Source: an uncultured Bacteroidales bacterium
Lineage (GTDB): Bacteria > Bacteroidota > Bacteroidia > Bacteroidales > Paludibacteraceae
Reading direction: 5' to 3'
DNA: 33,414 bases
NCBI GenBank assembly: GCA_937911935.1
Contig: CALDQH010000083.1
Span: forward strand, 1-33,414
Shown: piece after piece, positions 16,962-23,293 of the stretch
Layout of the letters: each line of letters opens with the position of its first letter
How positions within the stretch are numbered: position 1 is the first letter of the stretch
The notes under the pieces: generated by a model
Told to the model about the DNA's origin: nothing
The model's input: only the letters and a program-made list of their open reading frames with translations
The model's database searches: none
Made by a program: the position numbers and the translations under genes

Positions 16962-17002
16962 TTGCTTGTCACTAGTCACTTGTCACTAGTCGCTTGTCGT
17001 TT
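16961..17002 (+). repeat. heptamer array, left flank of the four-helix-bundle gene
   Basis: Six 7-base units: GTTGCTT, GTCACTA, GTCACTT, GTCACTA, GTCGCTT, GTCGTTT. The first base is the last base of the methyltransferase stop codon, so nothing separates gene and repeat. The units are in inverted orientation relative to 17390-17417 on the other side of the small gene. Confidence 0.88.
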
Positions 17003-17036
17003 TAAACAAGTTTATATTCATCTTAATTATTAAAAT

Positions 17037-17402
17037 ATGCGAATTCATTCTTTCGAAGATGTAAAGTCATGGCAGTATGCCAAGGAACTTACATTATTGA
17101 TATATAAAATTTTTGAGAAAAATAAAGATTTTGGTTTTAAAGATCAAATACAAAGGGCCTCTGTTTCTATAATGAATAATATTGCAGAAGGTTTTGATCG
17201 TAATAGCGATAGAGAAAAAATCTATTTTCTTAATGTTGCAAAAGGCTCTTCTAGTGAAGTTAAATCAATGCTTTATATCGCCAAAGAATTAGAATATATA
17301 GATTCAGAAAGGTATCATCAATTGCATTGTAATTGTGTGAATATATCAAAACTTTTATACGGTTTAATTAAATCAATAGAAAAAAAAACAAGCAACAAGT
17401 GA
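17037..17402 (+). CDS. four-helix-bundle protein, 23S rRNA intervening-sequence type
   Basis: A 121-residue, all-helical protein matching the S23/IVS family (four helix bundle, PF05635/TIGR02436 type). Signatures seen are FEDVKSWQYAKEL near the start, QIQRASVSIMNNIAEGFDR at about 39-57, and a later FLNVAKGSSSEVKSMLYIAKE. Relatives are encoded in 23S rRNA intervening sequences and, as the related Avd protein, in diversity-generating retroelements. Their biochemical role is not settled; Avd binds nucleic acid. The gene is richer in AT and uses more ATA and AGA codons than its neighbours. Inverted heptamer arrays flank it on both sides, and its stop overlaps the ispE GTG as GTGA. It looks like an inserted cassette rather than a resident gene. 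Confidence 0.87.
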   Translation: MRIHSFEDVKSWQYAKELTLLIYKIFEKNKDFGFKDQIQRASVSIMNNIAEGFDRNSDREKIYFLNVAKGSSSEVKSMLYIAKELEYIDSERYHQLHCNCVNISKLLYGLIKSIEKKTSNK

Positions 17403-17417
17403 CAAGAGACAAGAGAC
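17390..17417 (-). repeat. inverted heptamer array, right flank of the four-helix-bundle gene
   Basis: Four units reading on the minus strand GTCTCTT, GTCTCTT, GTCACTT, GTTGCTT, then a T-run, mirroring the left flank (which also runs into TTTT). It covers the end of the small gene and the first seven codons of ispE. Confidence 0.85.
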
Positions 17418-18223
17418 ATAATAAGGCAAATTGTAAAATAAACTTAGGATTGCACATCGTAAACAAACGTGCAGATGGTTATCACAACATCGAAACCATT
17501 TTTTACCCCATTCCATTGGCCGATGAAGTAATCATTGAACCATCAGAAACGTTACAATTGCACGAAGAAGGCATTCTGGTAGGCGAAGACATGGAAAGAA
17601 ACCTTGTGGTAAAAGCCTATCGATTGCTCCAAAAAGATTTTAACCTACCCCCTGTTAGCATTACCCTTACCAAACACGTTCCCTTTGGAGCAGGCTTGGG
17701 CGGAGGCTCGTCGGACGCATCGCATACCTTACTACAACTAAACGATTTATTTCAACTAAACTTAAGCAAAGAACAGTTGGCTGTACATGCAGCCAAATTA
17801 GGAGCTGACTGTGCTTTCTTTGTTTACAACACCCCTATGATGGCCACAGGCATAGGAACCGAATTTTCGCCCATAGAATTGTCGCTAAAAGGGTACTATT
17901 TAGCCTTGGTAAAACCCAAGGTATTTGTCTCTACAGCAGATGCTTATCGTAGCGTAACCCCAAAAGAACCTACATTTTCTTTGCAAAATTTGACAAGCAC
18001 CCCTATAGCAGCGTGGAAAAACGTGCTGGTAAACCAGTTTGAAGAAAGTGTGTTTGCTCAATTCCCCCTTATAGCCGATGTTAAACAACGCTTGTACAAT
18101 GCCGGTGCACTTTACGCCAGCATGTCGGGTTCGGGATCGTCGGTTTTTGGCATCTTCAAAGAAAAACCTACCCTTCCCACCTACCCCGACTGCGAAGCGC
18201 AGTTTGTGATGCAGTTGCCGTAA
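17399..18223 (+). CDS. ispE: 4-diphosphocytidyl-2-C-methyl-D-erythritol kinase
   Basis: A GHMP kinase of the MEP pathway to isoprenoids; it phosphorylates CDP-methylerythritol. Family signatures: KINLGLHIVNKRADGYHNIET at about 13-33 with Lys13, the phosphate loop PFGAGLGGGSSDASH at 95-109, and the catalytic Asp region LGADCAFF with Asp137. Its 274 residues match the usual length. The only usable start is GTG at 17399; the next upstream in-frame codons reach a TAA at 17369 without an ATG. The GTG and codons 2-7 (TRDKRH) lie inside the heptamer array, so the normal N-terminus appears replaced by repeat-derived sequence. Expression may depend on coupling to the small gene through the GTGA overlap. 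Confidence 0.92.
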   Translation: MTRDKRHNKANCKINLGLHIVNKRADGYHNIETIFYPIPLADEVIIEPSETLQLHEEGILVGEDMERNLVVKAYRLLQKDFNLPPVSITLTKHVPFGAGLGGGSSDASHTLLQLNDLFQLNLSKEQLAVHAAKLGADCAFFVYNTPMMATGIGTEFSPIELSLKGYYLALVKPKVFVSTADAYRSVTPKEPTFSLQNLTSTPIAAWKNVLVNQFEESVFAQFPLIADVKQRLYNAGALYASMSGSGSSVFGIFKEKPTLPTYPDCEAQFVMQLP

Positions 18224-18230
18224 TATCGGA

Positions 18231-18534
18231 GATTCGGTGATTTGGTGATGCGGTGAGGCGGTGAGGCGATTTTTTATTGACGAATCGACTAATCGACTAA
18301 TCGGTGAATCGACTAATCGATGTTTAGTTGTTTAGTCGTTGAGGCGTTTAGTTCGCTGCGCGAAGATGAATCGTTTATTTGTTCGCTTCGCTCACGTTTA
18401 ATCGTTTAATTGTATTTTTTGCGATTTAACGATTTCGCGATTCAACGATTAAACAATAAACAACGCTCGACAAGTGACAGGCGAGGCCCGAATAATGTGC
18501 AAAAAAAAACAAATCAACGATTCAACGAATCAAC
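18231..18534 (+). repeat. long intergenic region made of octamer arrays (gap 18224-18567)
   Basis: The 344-base gap between ispE and dnaB has no gene. It is mostly 8-base periodic: five units at 18231-18270 (GATTCGGT, GATTTGGT, GATGCGGT, GAGGCGGT, GAGGCGAT), five at 18282-18321 (GAATCGAC, TAATCGAC, TAATCGGT and similar), four at 18322-18353 (GTTTAGTT type), four at 18423-18454 (GATTTAAC, GATTTCGC, GATTCAAC, GATTAAAC) and two at 18519-18534. Between them lie GTTCGCTGCGCGAAG and GTTCGCTTCGCTCAC. Confidence 0.85.
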
Positions 18535-18543
18535 GTTTTTTTG

Positions 18544-18551
18544 TATCTTTG
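18544..18551 (+). promoter_or_regulatory. -7 box of the dnaB promoter
   Basis: TATCTTTG fits TAnnTTTG and lies 16 bases before the dnaB ATG. No clear TTTG is at -33; the octamer units GATTCAAC / GAATCAAC occupy that stretch. Confidence 0.45.
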
Positions 18552-18567
18552 GTGCTCATTATAAGTT

Positions 18568-20073
18568 ATGGCAATCGAAACAAATAAGAAATACAAAAAG
18601 AAAGATGCCAATGGCTCTATAGAACGTGCCAGCAAGGAGATAGGAAAGCTACCACCACAAGCATTGGAGGTTGAAAAGGCTTTGTTAGGTGCATTGTTAA
18701 CCTACAAAGATGCATACAGCAATGTATGTGAATTGTTAGCTGCCGAAAGTTTCTACCACAAAAATCACCAATATATCTACCAGGCTATGAGTGAGTTGTC
18801 TTTAGCAGGACAACCCATTGATATTTTGACAGTATCCGAAAAACTCAAAGTTGGTAATCGTTTGGATACTATTGGCGGTTTTGCTACCCTGTCGGAATTA
18901 TCAGAAATTGGCACATCTGCAGTCAATATCGAAGAATATGCCGAAATCATCTACAATAAATTTTTGGCGCGCGACTTGATTCGTATTTCTTCCAGCATCG
19001 AAGAACAAGCGTTTGGCGAAGAAACAGACATCAAAAACCTGTTGGAATATGCCGAAGGTCAGATATTTGAAATCAACCAACGTCGTGTAAAAAAAGAAGT
19101 AACCAAAGTAGGTGATGTAGTAGCCGATGTAATTTCTCGCATCAACAATGCAGCTCAACAAGAAGGCGGTTACACTGGTTTAAGAACTGGTTTTACCAAA
19201 TTAGACGAAAAAACAAATGGATGGCAACCAGCCACTCTCAATATCATTGCTGCCCGTCCAGCTATGGGTAAAACAGCTTTTGTGCTATCTATGGCAAAGA
19301 ACATGGCTATCGATTACGGTTATCCTGTAGCTATTTTCTCACTGGAAATGTCAAACTTAGAGTTGGTGAATCGTTTGGTTATCAATGCCTCCGAAATTGA
19401 AGGCGAAAAAATCAAAACAGGTCGCTTAACTCCCCACGAATGGCAAGATTTGTATGCAAAAACAGATTGCCTAAACAGCGCACCCATTTTTATTGACGAT
19501 ACCGCTAATATATCTGTTTCGGAACTCACTACCAAAGCACGTCGATTAAAATCAGAACACGATATTCAGTGCATTATCATCGACTATTTGCAATTGATGA
19601 ATGCCAGTGGTATGAGCTATGGTAGCCGCGAACAAGAAGTAAGTATTATTTCACGTTCGCTCAAAGGTTTGGCAAAAGAATTAGACATTCCTGTCATTGC
19701 CCTATCTCAGTTGAATCGTGGTGTCGAATCGCGCGAAGAAAAACGTCCACAACTATCAGACCTTCGTGAATCGGGTGCCATCGAACAAGACGCCGACATG
19801 GTTGTCTTTATTCACCGTCCTGAATACTATAAAATCATGCAAGATCAAGAAGGTAACTCCAACGAAGGGGTTGCCGAAATTATCATTGCAAAACACCGTA
19901 GTGGTGCTGTGGGCGATGTACGTTTGCAATTTACCAAAGAACTTATCAAATTCTCAAACCTTACCGAACGTCGTTATGGCAATTACCAAGCCGATACAAG
20001 TTCATATCAAGAATTTGGTAATAAATACAACGAACCGATGCCTATACAACCTTCATCGGTCGATCCATTTTAA
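18568..20073 (+). CDS. dnaB: replicative DNA helicase
   Basis: The hexameric helicase that unwinds DNA at the replication fork. Its 501 residues show the DnaB N-terminal domain (about 27-130, PPQALEVEKALLGALL), a linker, and the RecA-like motor. Walker A is at about 229-237 (ARPAMGKTA), Walker B is IIIDYLQLM, and the sensor stretch ALSQLNRGVESREEKRPQLSDLRESG is near-invariant. A basic, Lys-rich stretch of about 15 residues precedes the domain. It starts a run with iorA 19 bases downstream. No intein is present. Confidence 0.97.
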   Translation: MAIETNKKYKKKDANGSIERASKEIGKLPPQALEVEKALLGALLTYKDAYSNVCELLAAESFYHKNHQYIYQAMSELSLAGQPIDILTVSEKLKVGNRLDTIGGFATLSELSEIGTSAVNIEEYAEIIYNKFLARDLIRISSSIEEQAFGEETDIKNLLEYAEGQIFEINQRRVKKEVTKVGDVVADVISRINNAAQQEGGYTGLRTGFTKLDEKTNGWQPATLNIIAARPAMGKTAFVLSMAKNMAIDYGYPVAIFSLEMSNLELVNRLVINASEIEGEKIKTGRLTPHEWQDLYAKTDCLNSAPIFIDDTANISVSELTTKARRLKSEHDIQCIIIDYLQLMNASGMSYGSREQEVSIISRSLKGLAKELDIPVIALSQLNRGVESREEKRPQLSDLRESGAIEQDADMVVFIHRPEYYKIMQDQEGNSNEGVAEIIIAKHRSGAVGDVRLQFTKELIKFSNLTERRYGNYQADTSSYQEFGNKYNEPMPIQPSSVDPF

Positions 20074-20092
20074 TAACTCATAAAAATCAGAT

Positions 20093-21676
20093 ATGCAAAA
20101 ACTACTTTTATTAGCAGACGAAGCCATTGCGCAAGGAGCGTTAGATGGCGGTTTATCGGGTGTGTATGCCTATCCAGGTACGCCATCAACCGAAATCACC
20201 GAATATATTCAAGGTTCTGCAGAAGCAAAAGAAAAAGGAATCCATTGTCGTTGGTCAAGCAACGAAAAAACAGCCATGGAAGCGGCTATGGGTATGTCTT
20301 TTGTTGGCAAGCGTGCTTTGGTTTGTATGAAACACGTAGGATTAAACGTAGCTGCAGACCCCTTTATGAATGCAGCTATTACAGGTGTAAATGGTGGTGT
20401 ATTGGTTTTATCGGCTGATGACCCTTCGATGCACTCTTCGCAAAACGAGCAAGATTCTCGTTATTATGGAAAATTTGCCTTGATACCTGTGTTAGAACCA
20501 TCCAACCAACAAGAAGCCTATGATATGGCTTACAACGGTTTGGAACTTTCCGAAAAATTAGGACGTCCTGTGATGCTTCGCATTACTACCCGTTTGGCAC
20601 ACTCGCGTGCTGGCGTTGTGCGTCGCGCTCCCAAAGCACAAAACGAAATGAGTGCTCCTAAAATTGATCGTCAATTCATATTACTACCTGCGAATGCAAA
20701 GAAACGCTATGCAAACTTGCTTGATTCGCAAGCTATATATGAACAAAGTTCTTCGGAATCTGAATACAACCGTTTTGAAGATGCCGCCGATCACAGCATT
20801 GGTATTTTGGCATGCGGTATTGGTTACAATTATTTGATGGAAAATTTCCCCAATGGTTGTCCTTATCCAGTATTAAAAATTGGTCAATATCCCCTACCTC
20901 GCAAAGCTACCGAAAACCTATTGGCTACCTGCGACAAAGTGTTGGTATTAGAAGAAGGCTATCCTATCATCGAAGAATTACTTAAAGGTTATACCTCAAA
21001 AGCATTAACTATTAACGGCCGATTGGATGGCACCCTTCCTCGTCAAGGAGAATTAACTCCCGACTTGGTAGGCATAGCTTTGGGTGTTAAACAACCCATC
21101 GAAACTCCAATTCCAGAGGTGGTAAAAATGCGTCCTCCTGCATTGTGCCAAGGTTGTGGTCACCGCGATATGTACGAAGCATTAAATGCTGTATTGGCAG
21201 AATATCCAACTAAACGCGTGTTTGGCGACATTGGTTGCTATACATTGGGTGCACTTCCTCCTTTTGGAGCTATTGACTCTTGCTTGGACATGGGAGCTTC
21301 TATTACCATGGCAAAAGGAGCTGCAGATGGCGGTCAATTCCCTGCCGTAGCCGTTATTGGTGACAGTACGTTTACCCACTCGGGCATGACTGGTTTGTTG
21401 GATGCTGTAAACGAAAATAGCAACATTACCGTGGTTATTTCGGACAACGAAACAACAGCTATGACTGGTGGTCAAGATTCTGCTGGAACAGGCAAAATTG
21501 AATCTATCTGTTTGGGATTGGGTATTGCCAAAGAACACGTACGTGTATTTGTGCCGCTTAAAAAGAACTTCGAAGAAATGACCCGCATCATTCGCGAAGA
21601 AATTGAATACAATGGTGTGTCGGTTATCATTCCTCGCAGAGAATGCTTGCAAACCCTTAAACGTAAAAAGAAATAA
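20093..21676 (+). CDS. iorA: indolepyruvate ferredoxin oxidoreductase, alpha subunit
   Basis: With IorB it oxidatively decarboxylates aryl pyruvates from aromatic amino acids to aryl-CoA, passing electrons to ferredoxin (or works in reverse). The N-terminal pyrimidine-binding region has YAYPGTPSTEITEY. The thiamine diphosphate domain starts near residue 345 with CQGCGHRDMYEAL and contains GDIGCYTLG and the metal-binding VIGDSTFTHSG. The protein ends at residue 527 in a Lys-rich tail, without the CxxCxxCxxxCP ferredoxin domain that long archaeal IorA proteins carry at the C-terminus. Electrons would need another carrier or subunit. It lies 19 bases after dnaB; iorB follows after 128 bases of repeat. 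Confidence 0.92.
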   Translation: MQKLLLLADEAIAQGALDGGLSGVYAYPGTPSTEITEYIQGSAEAKEKGIHCRWSSNEKTAMEAAMGMSFVGKRALVCMKHVGLNVAADPFMNAAITGVNGGVLVLSADDPSMHSSQNEQDSRYYGKFALIPVLEPSNQQEAYDMAYNGLELSEKLGRPVMLRITTRLAHSRAGVVRRAPKAQNEMSAPKIDRQFILLPANAKKRYANLLDSQAIYEQSSSESEYNRFEDAADHSIGILACGIGYNYLMENFPNGCPYPVLKIGQYPLPRKATENLLATCDKVLVLEEGYPIIEELLKGYTSKALTINGRLDGTLPRQGELTPDLVGIALGVKQPIETPIPEVVKMRPPALCQGCGHRDMYEALNAVLAEYPTKRVFGDIGCYTLGALPPFGAIDSCLDMGASITMAKGAADGGQFPAVAVIGDSTFTHSGMTGLLDAVNENSNITVVISDNETTAMTGGQDSAGTGKIESICLGLGIAKEHVRVFVPLKKNFEEMTRIIREEIEYNGVSVIIPRRECLQTLKRKKK

Positions 21677-21694
21677 TCATTGTCGCTATGCGAC

Positions 21695-21791
21695 GACTAA
21701 TCGGTGAACCGACAAATCGGTGAATCGATTAATCCGCAAAAAAATAGATAAAAATATTCGATTAGTCGATTAGTCGATTAGTCGGTTAGTC
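21695..21791 (+). repeat. inverted pair of octamer arrays between iorA and iorB
   Basis: Five 8-base units at 21695-21734 (GACTAATC, GGTGAACC, GACAAATC, GGTGAATC, GATTAATC), an A-rich loop, then four units at 21760-21791 (GATTAGTC three times, GGTTAGTC), the reverse complement type. The arms could form a long imperfect hairpin in the transcript. A smaller hairpin, GTCGC-TAT-GCGAC, precedes it at 21682-21694. Confidence 0.88.
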
Positions 21792-21804
21792 AAATGATAA
21801 AAAT

Positions 21805-22371
21805 ATGAAAACAGACATTATATTATCGGGTGTAGGCGGACAAGGTATCTTGTCGATTGCAGCTGTCATTGGCGAGGCTGCATTGAGCAATAACCTATAC
21901 ATGAAACAAGCCGAAGTACACGGCATGAGCCAACGTGGTGGTGATGTTCAATCTAACTTACGTATTTCTGACCAACCCATTAACTCGGATTTGATTCCAC
22001 TTAAAAGTGCAGATCTAATTCTTTCGTTAGAGCCCATGGAAGCATTACGCTACTTGCCTTACTTGTCAGAAAACGGATGGATTGTAACCAGTAGCATCAG
22101 TTTTAAAAACATTCCTAACTACCCAGACGAAGCTGACGTTATCAACGAAATTAAAAAGGTAAAGAATCACGTTTTAATTGACGTTGATGCATTGGCAAAA
22201 GAAGCAGGATCGTTGCGCACAGCCAATATTGTTCTTTTAGGCGCTGCCCTACCTTATTTGGGATTGCCCGAACAATACATCGAAGATGCGATTCGTAGCA
22301 TTTTTGCTCGCAAAGGCGAAGAAATTGTAGAGCTAAACCTTAAAGCACTTCGTGCTGCAAGCAACAAATAG
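21805..22371 (+). CDS. iorB: indolepyruvate oxidoreductase, beta subunit
   Basis: The gamma-domain partner of IorA. The 188-residue protein starts with DIILSGVGGQGILSIAAVIGEAA, the typical opening of the pyruvate/ketoisovalerate oxidoreductase gamma family, and has KQAEVHGMSQRGGDVQSNLRIS. Its length fits single-domain IorB. It follows iorA on the same strand, but an inverted octamer array of about 100 bases lies between them, unusual for two subunits of one enzyme. The same kind of repeat follows it at 22412. Confidence 0.93.
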   Translation: MKTDIILSGVGGQGILSIAAVIGEAALSNNLYMKQAEVHGMSQRGGDVQSNLRISDQPINSDLIPLKSADLILSLEPMEALRYLPYLSENGWIVTSSISFKNIPNYPDEADVINEIKKVKNHVLIDVDALAKEAGSLRTANIVLLGAALPYLGLPEQYIEDAIRSIFARKGEEIVELNLKALRAASNK

Positions 22372-22411
22372 TAAAACGAAACGAACAAATTAATCATTCA
22401 AAAACAATCAT

Positions 22412-22451
22412 CGATTAACCGATTTATCGATTAATCGATTAATCGATTCAC
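22412..22451 (+). repeat. five tandem octamers of the CGATTAAT type
   Basis: CGATTAAC, CGATTTAT, CGATTAAT, CGATTAAT, CGATTCAC in perfect 8-base register between iorB and the DUF5606 gene. The unit ATTAATCGATTAAT is self-complementary, so the array is nearly palindromic. Confidence 0.88.
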
Positions 22452-22465
22452 CAAAACTAAAGAAT

Positions 22466-22900
22466 ATGTTAACAAAAATATTAGCTATCTCGGGCAAACC
22501 CGGACTTTTCAAATTGATTTCAGGTAACAAACGTATGTTAATCGTCGAATCGCTCATTGACGGAAAACGTGGTCCTGTTTATGGCAATGCACAAATCAAT
22601 GCTTTGTCTGATATTGCCATTTACACAGAAGACGAAGAAATTTCGCTACGCAAAGTTTTTGCTTCGATTCAACAAAAAGAAGGCGAAAACGCCATTGCTA
22701 TTGACGTTAAAAACGCCAGCAACGACGAATTGAGAGCATACATGGCTCAAGTATTGCCTACCTTTGATCGCGACCGTGTACACAACAGCGACATCAAAAA
22801 ATTGATACAATGGTATAATCTATTGTTAAAGAATGGCTTAACCGATTTTACCGAATCGGCCGAAGATGAAGGCGAAGAAAAAGTTGAGAAAAATGCATAA
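22466..22900 (+). CDS. DUF5606-type conserved protein, function unknown
   Basis: A 144-residue cytoplasmic protein of a type found mainly in Bacteroidota. The conserved N-terminal part is TKILAISGKPGLFKLISGNK, followed by LIVESLIDGKRGPVYGNAQINALSDIAIYTE. A region at about 85-120 (NDELRAYMAQVLPTFDRDRVHNSDIKKLIQWY) is helical, and the tail is acidic (ESAEDEGEEKVEKNA). No catalytic motif is seen. It comes after iorB, separated by an octamer array, and just before the tRNA-Asn promoter. Gene reality and family are well supported; no function can be given. Confidence 0.82.
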   Translation: MLTKILAISGKPGLFKLISGNKRMLIVESLIDGKRGPVYGNAQINALSDIAIYTEDEEISLRKVFASIQQKEGENAIAIDVKNASNDELRAYMAQVLPTFDRDRVHNSDIKKLIQWYNLLLKNGLTDFTESAEDEGEEKVEKNA

Positions 22901-22915
22901 TTTTTTGCCTAAAAA

Positions 22916-22947
22916 TTTGCAGAATTCAAAAAGTCGTCTTATCTTTG
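22916..22947 (+). promoter_or_regulatory. tRNA-Asn promoter
   Basis: TTTG at 22916-22919, 20 bases, then TATCTTTG at 22940-22947, one of the best matches to the Bacteroidota consensus here. The start would lie near 22954, 16 bases before the mature tRNA end. Confidence 0.7.
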
Positions 22948-22969
22948 CATCGCTTTAACAGAGAAACAC

Positions 22970-23043
22970 TCTTCCTTAGCTCAGTCGGTTAGAGCATCTG
23001 ACTGTTAATCAGAGGGTCCTTGGTTCAAGTCCAAGAGGGAGAG
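22970..23043 (+). tRNA. tRNA-Asn (GTT)
   Basis: A complete cloverleaf of 74 bases. The acceptor TCTTCCT pairs with AGGGAGA (one G-U), the D arm is GCTC/GAGC, the anticodon stem TCTGA/TCAGA encloses loop CTGTTAA with anticodon GTT at 23004-23006, and the T arm is CTTGG/CCAAG with TTCAAGT. The discriminator base is G. CCA is not encoded, so it must be added after transcription. Confidence 0.97.
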
Positions 23044-23044
23044 C

Positions 23045-23077
23045 AAAAGGGAACAACTTCGGTTGTTCTCTTTTTTT
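23045..23077 (+). terminator. intrinsic terminator after tRNA-Asn
   Basis: Stem GAACAAC / GTTGTTC (23051-23057 with 23062-23068) closed by the stable TTCG tetraloop, extended by G-T, G-C and A-T pairs and followed by a run of seven T. It begins directly after the tRNA. Confidence 0.93.
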
Positions 23078-23085
23078 ATTTACAG

Positions 23086-23205
23086 GCCTTGTACTCGCTT
23101 CGCTCGCTTAAGACCTGCTTACAATAAAGTTCAACCCACATGGGTTGATGCGCACTCGCTCAGAACATATCAATGCATCAACAATTCAACGATTCTTCAA
23201 TAGTT
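23086..23205 (+). repeat. intergenic hairpins and octamer remnants before the S41 protease gene
   Basis: CAGGCCTT at 23082-23089 faces AAGACCTG further on, with CTCGCTTCGCTCGC between them. TCAACCCA at 23131-23138 pairs with TGGGTTGA at 23141-23148. After that comes ATCAACAATTCAACGATT, similar to the octamer units before dnaB. A weak -7 box (TACCTTTA, 23257-23264) may drive the protease gene. I see no coding sequence here. Confidence 0.5.
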
Positions 23206-23293
23206 ATAAAATACTAATTACTCCACCCTTTTCGTCGTTATATAAGGTATTTTAATTACCTTTACACCATACTTTGTGAGATTGAAATGCAAT

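Noticed and set aside
18231..18534. Possible CRISPR array or origin of replication upstream of dnaB
   Set aside because: Units are 8 bases with no spacers and no cas genes. No DnaA-box cluster (TTATNCACA type) or dnaA/dnaN/parB neighbour is seen, and dnaB alone does not mark an origin.
18410..18622. 70-residue reading frame in the gap before dnaB
   Set aside because: It is made of repeat-derived sequence and runs into dnaB in another frame, without a promoter or family likeness.
21182..21652. 156-residue reading frame opposite iorA
   Set aside because: Cys/His/Ser-rich translation is typical of antisense shadows of a conserved gene; iorA is intact on the plus strand.
22970..23077. Regulatory attenuator after tRNA-Asn
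   Set aside because: The hairpin with TTCG loop and T-run is an ordinary terminator, and no gene directly downstream depends on read-through.
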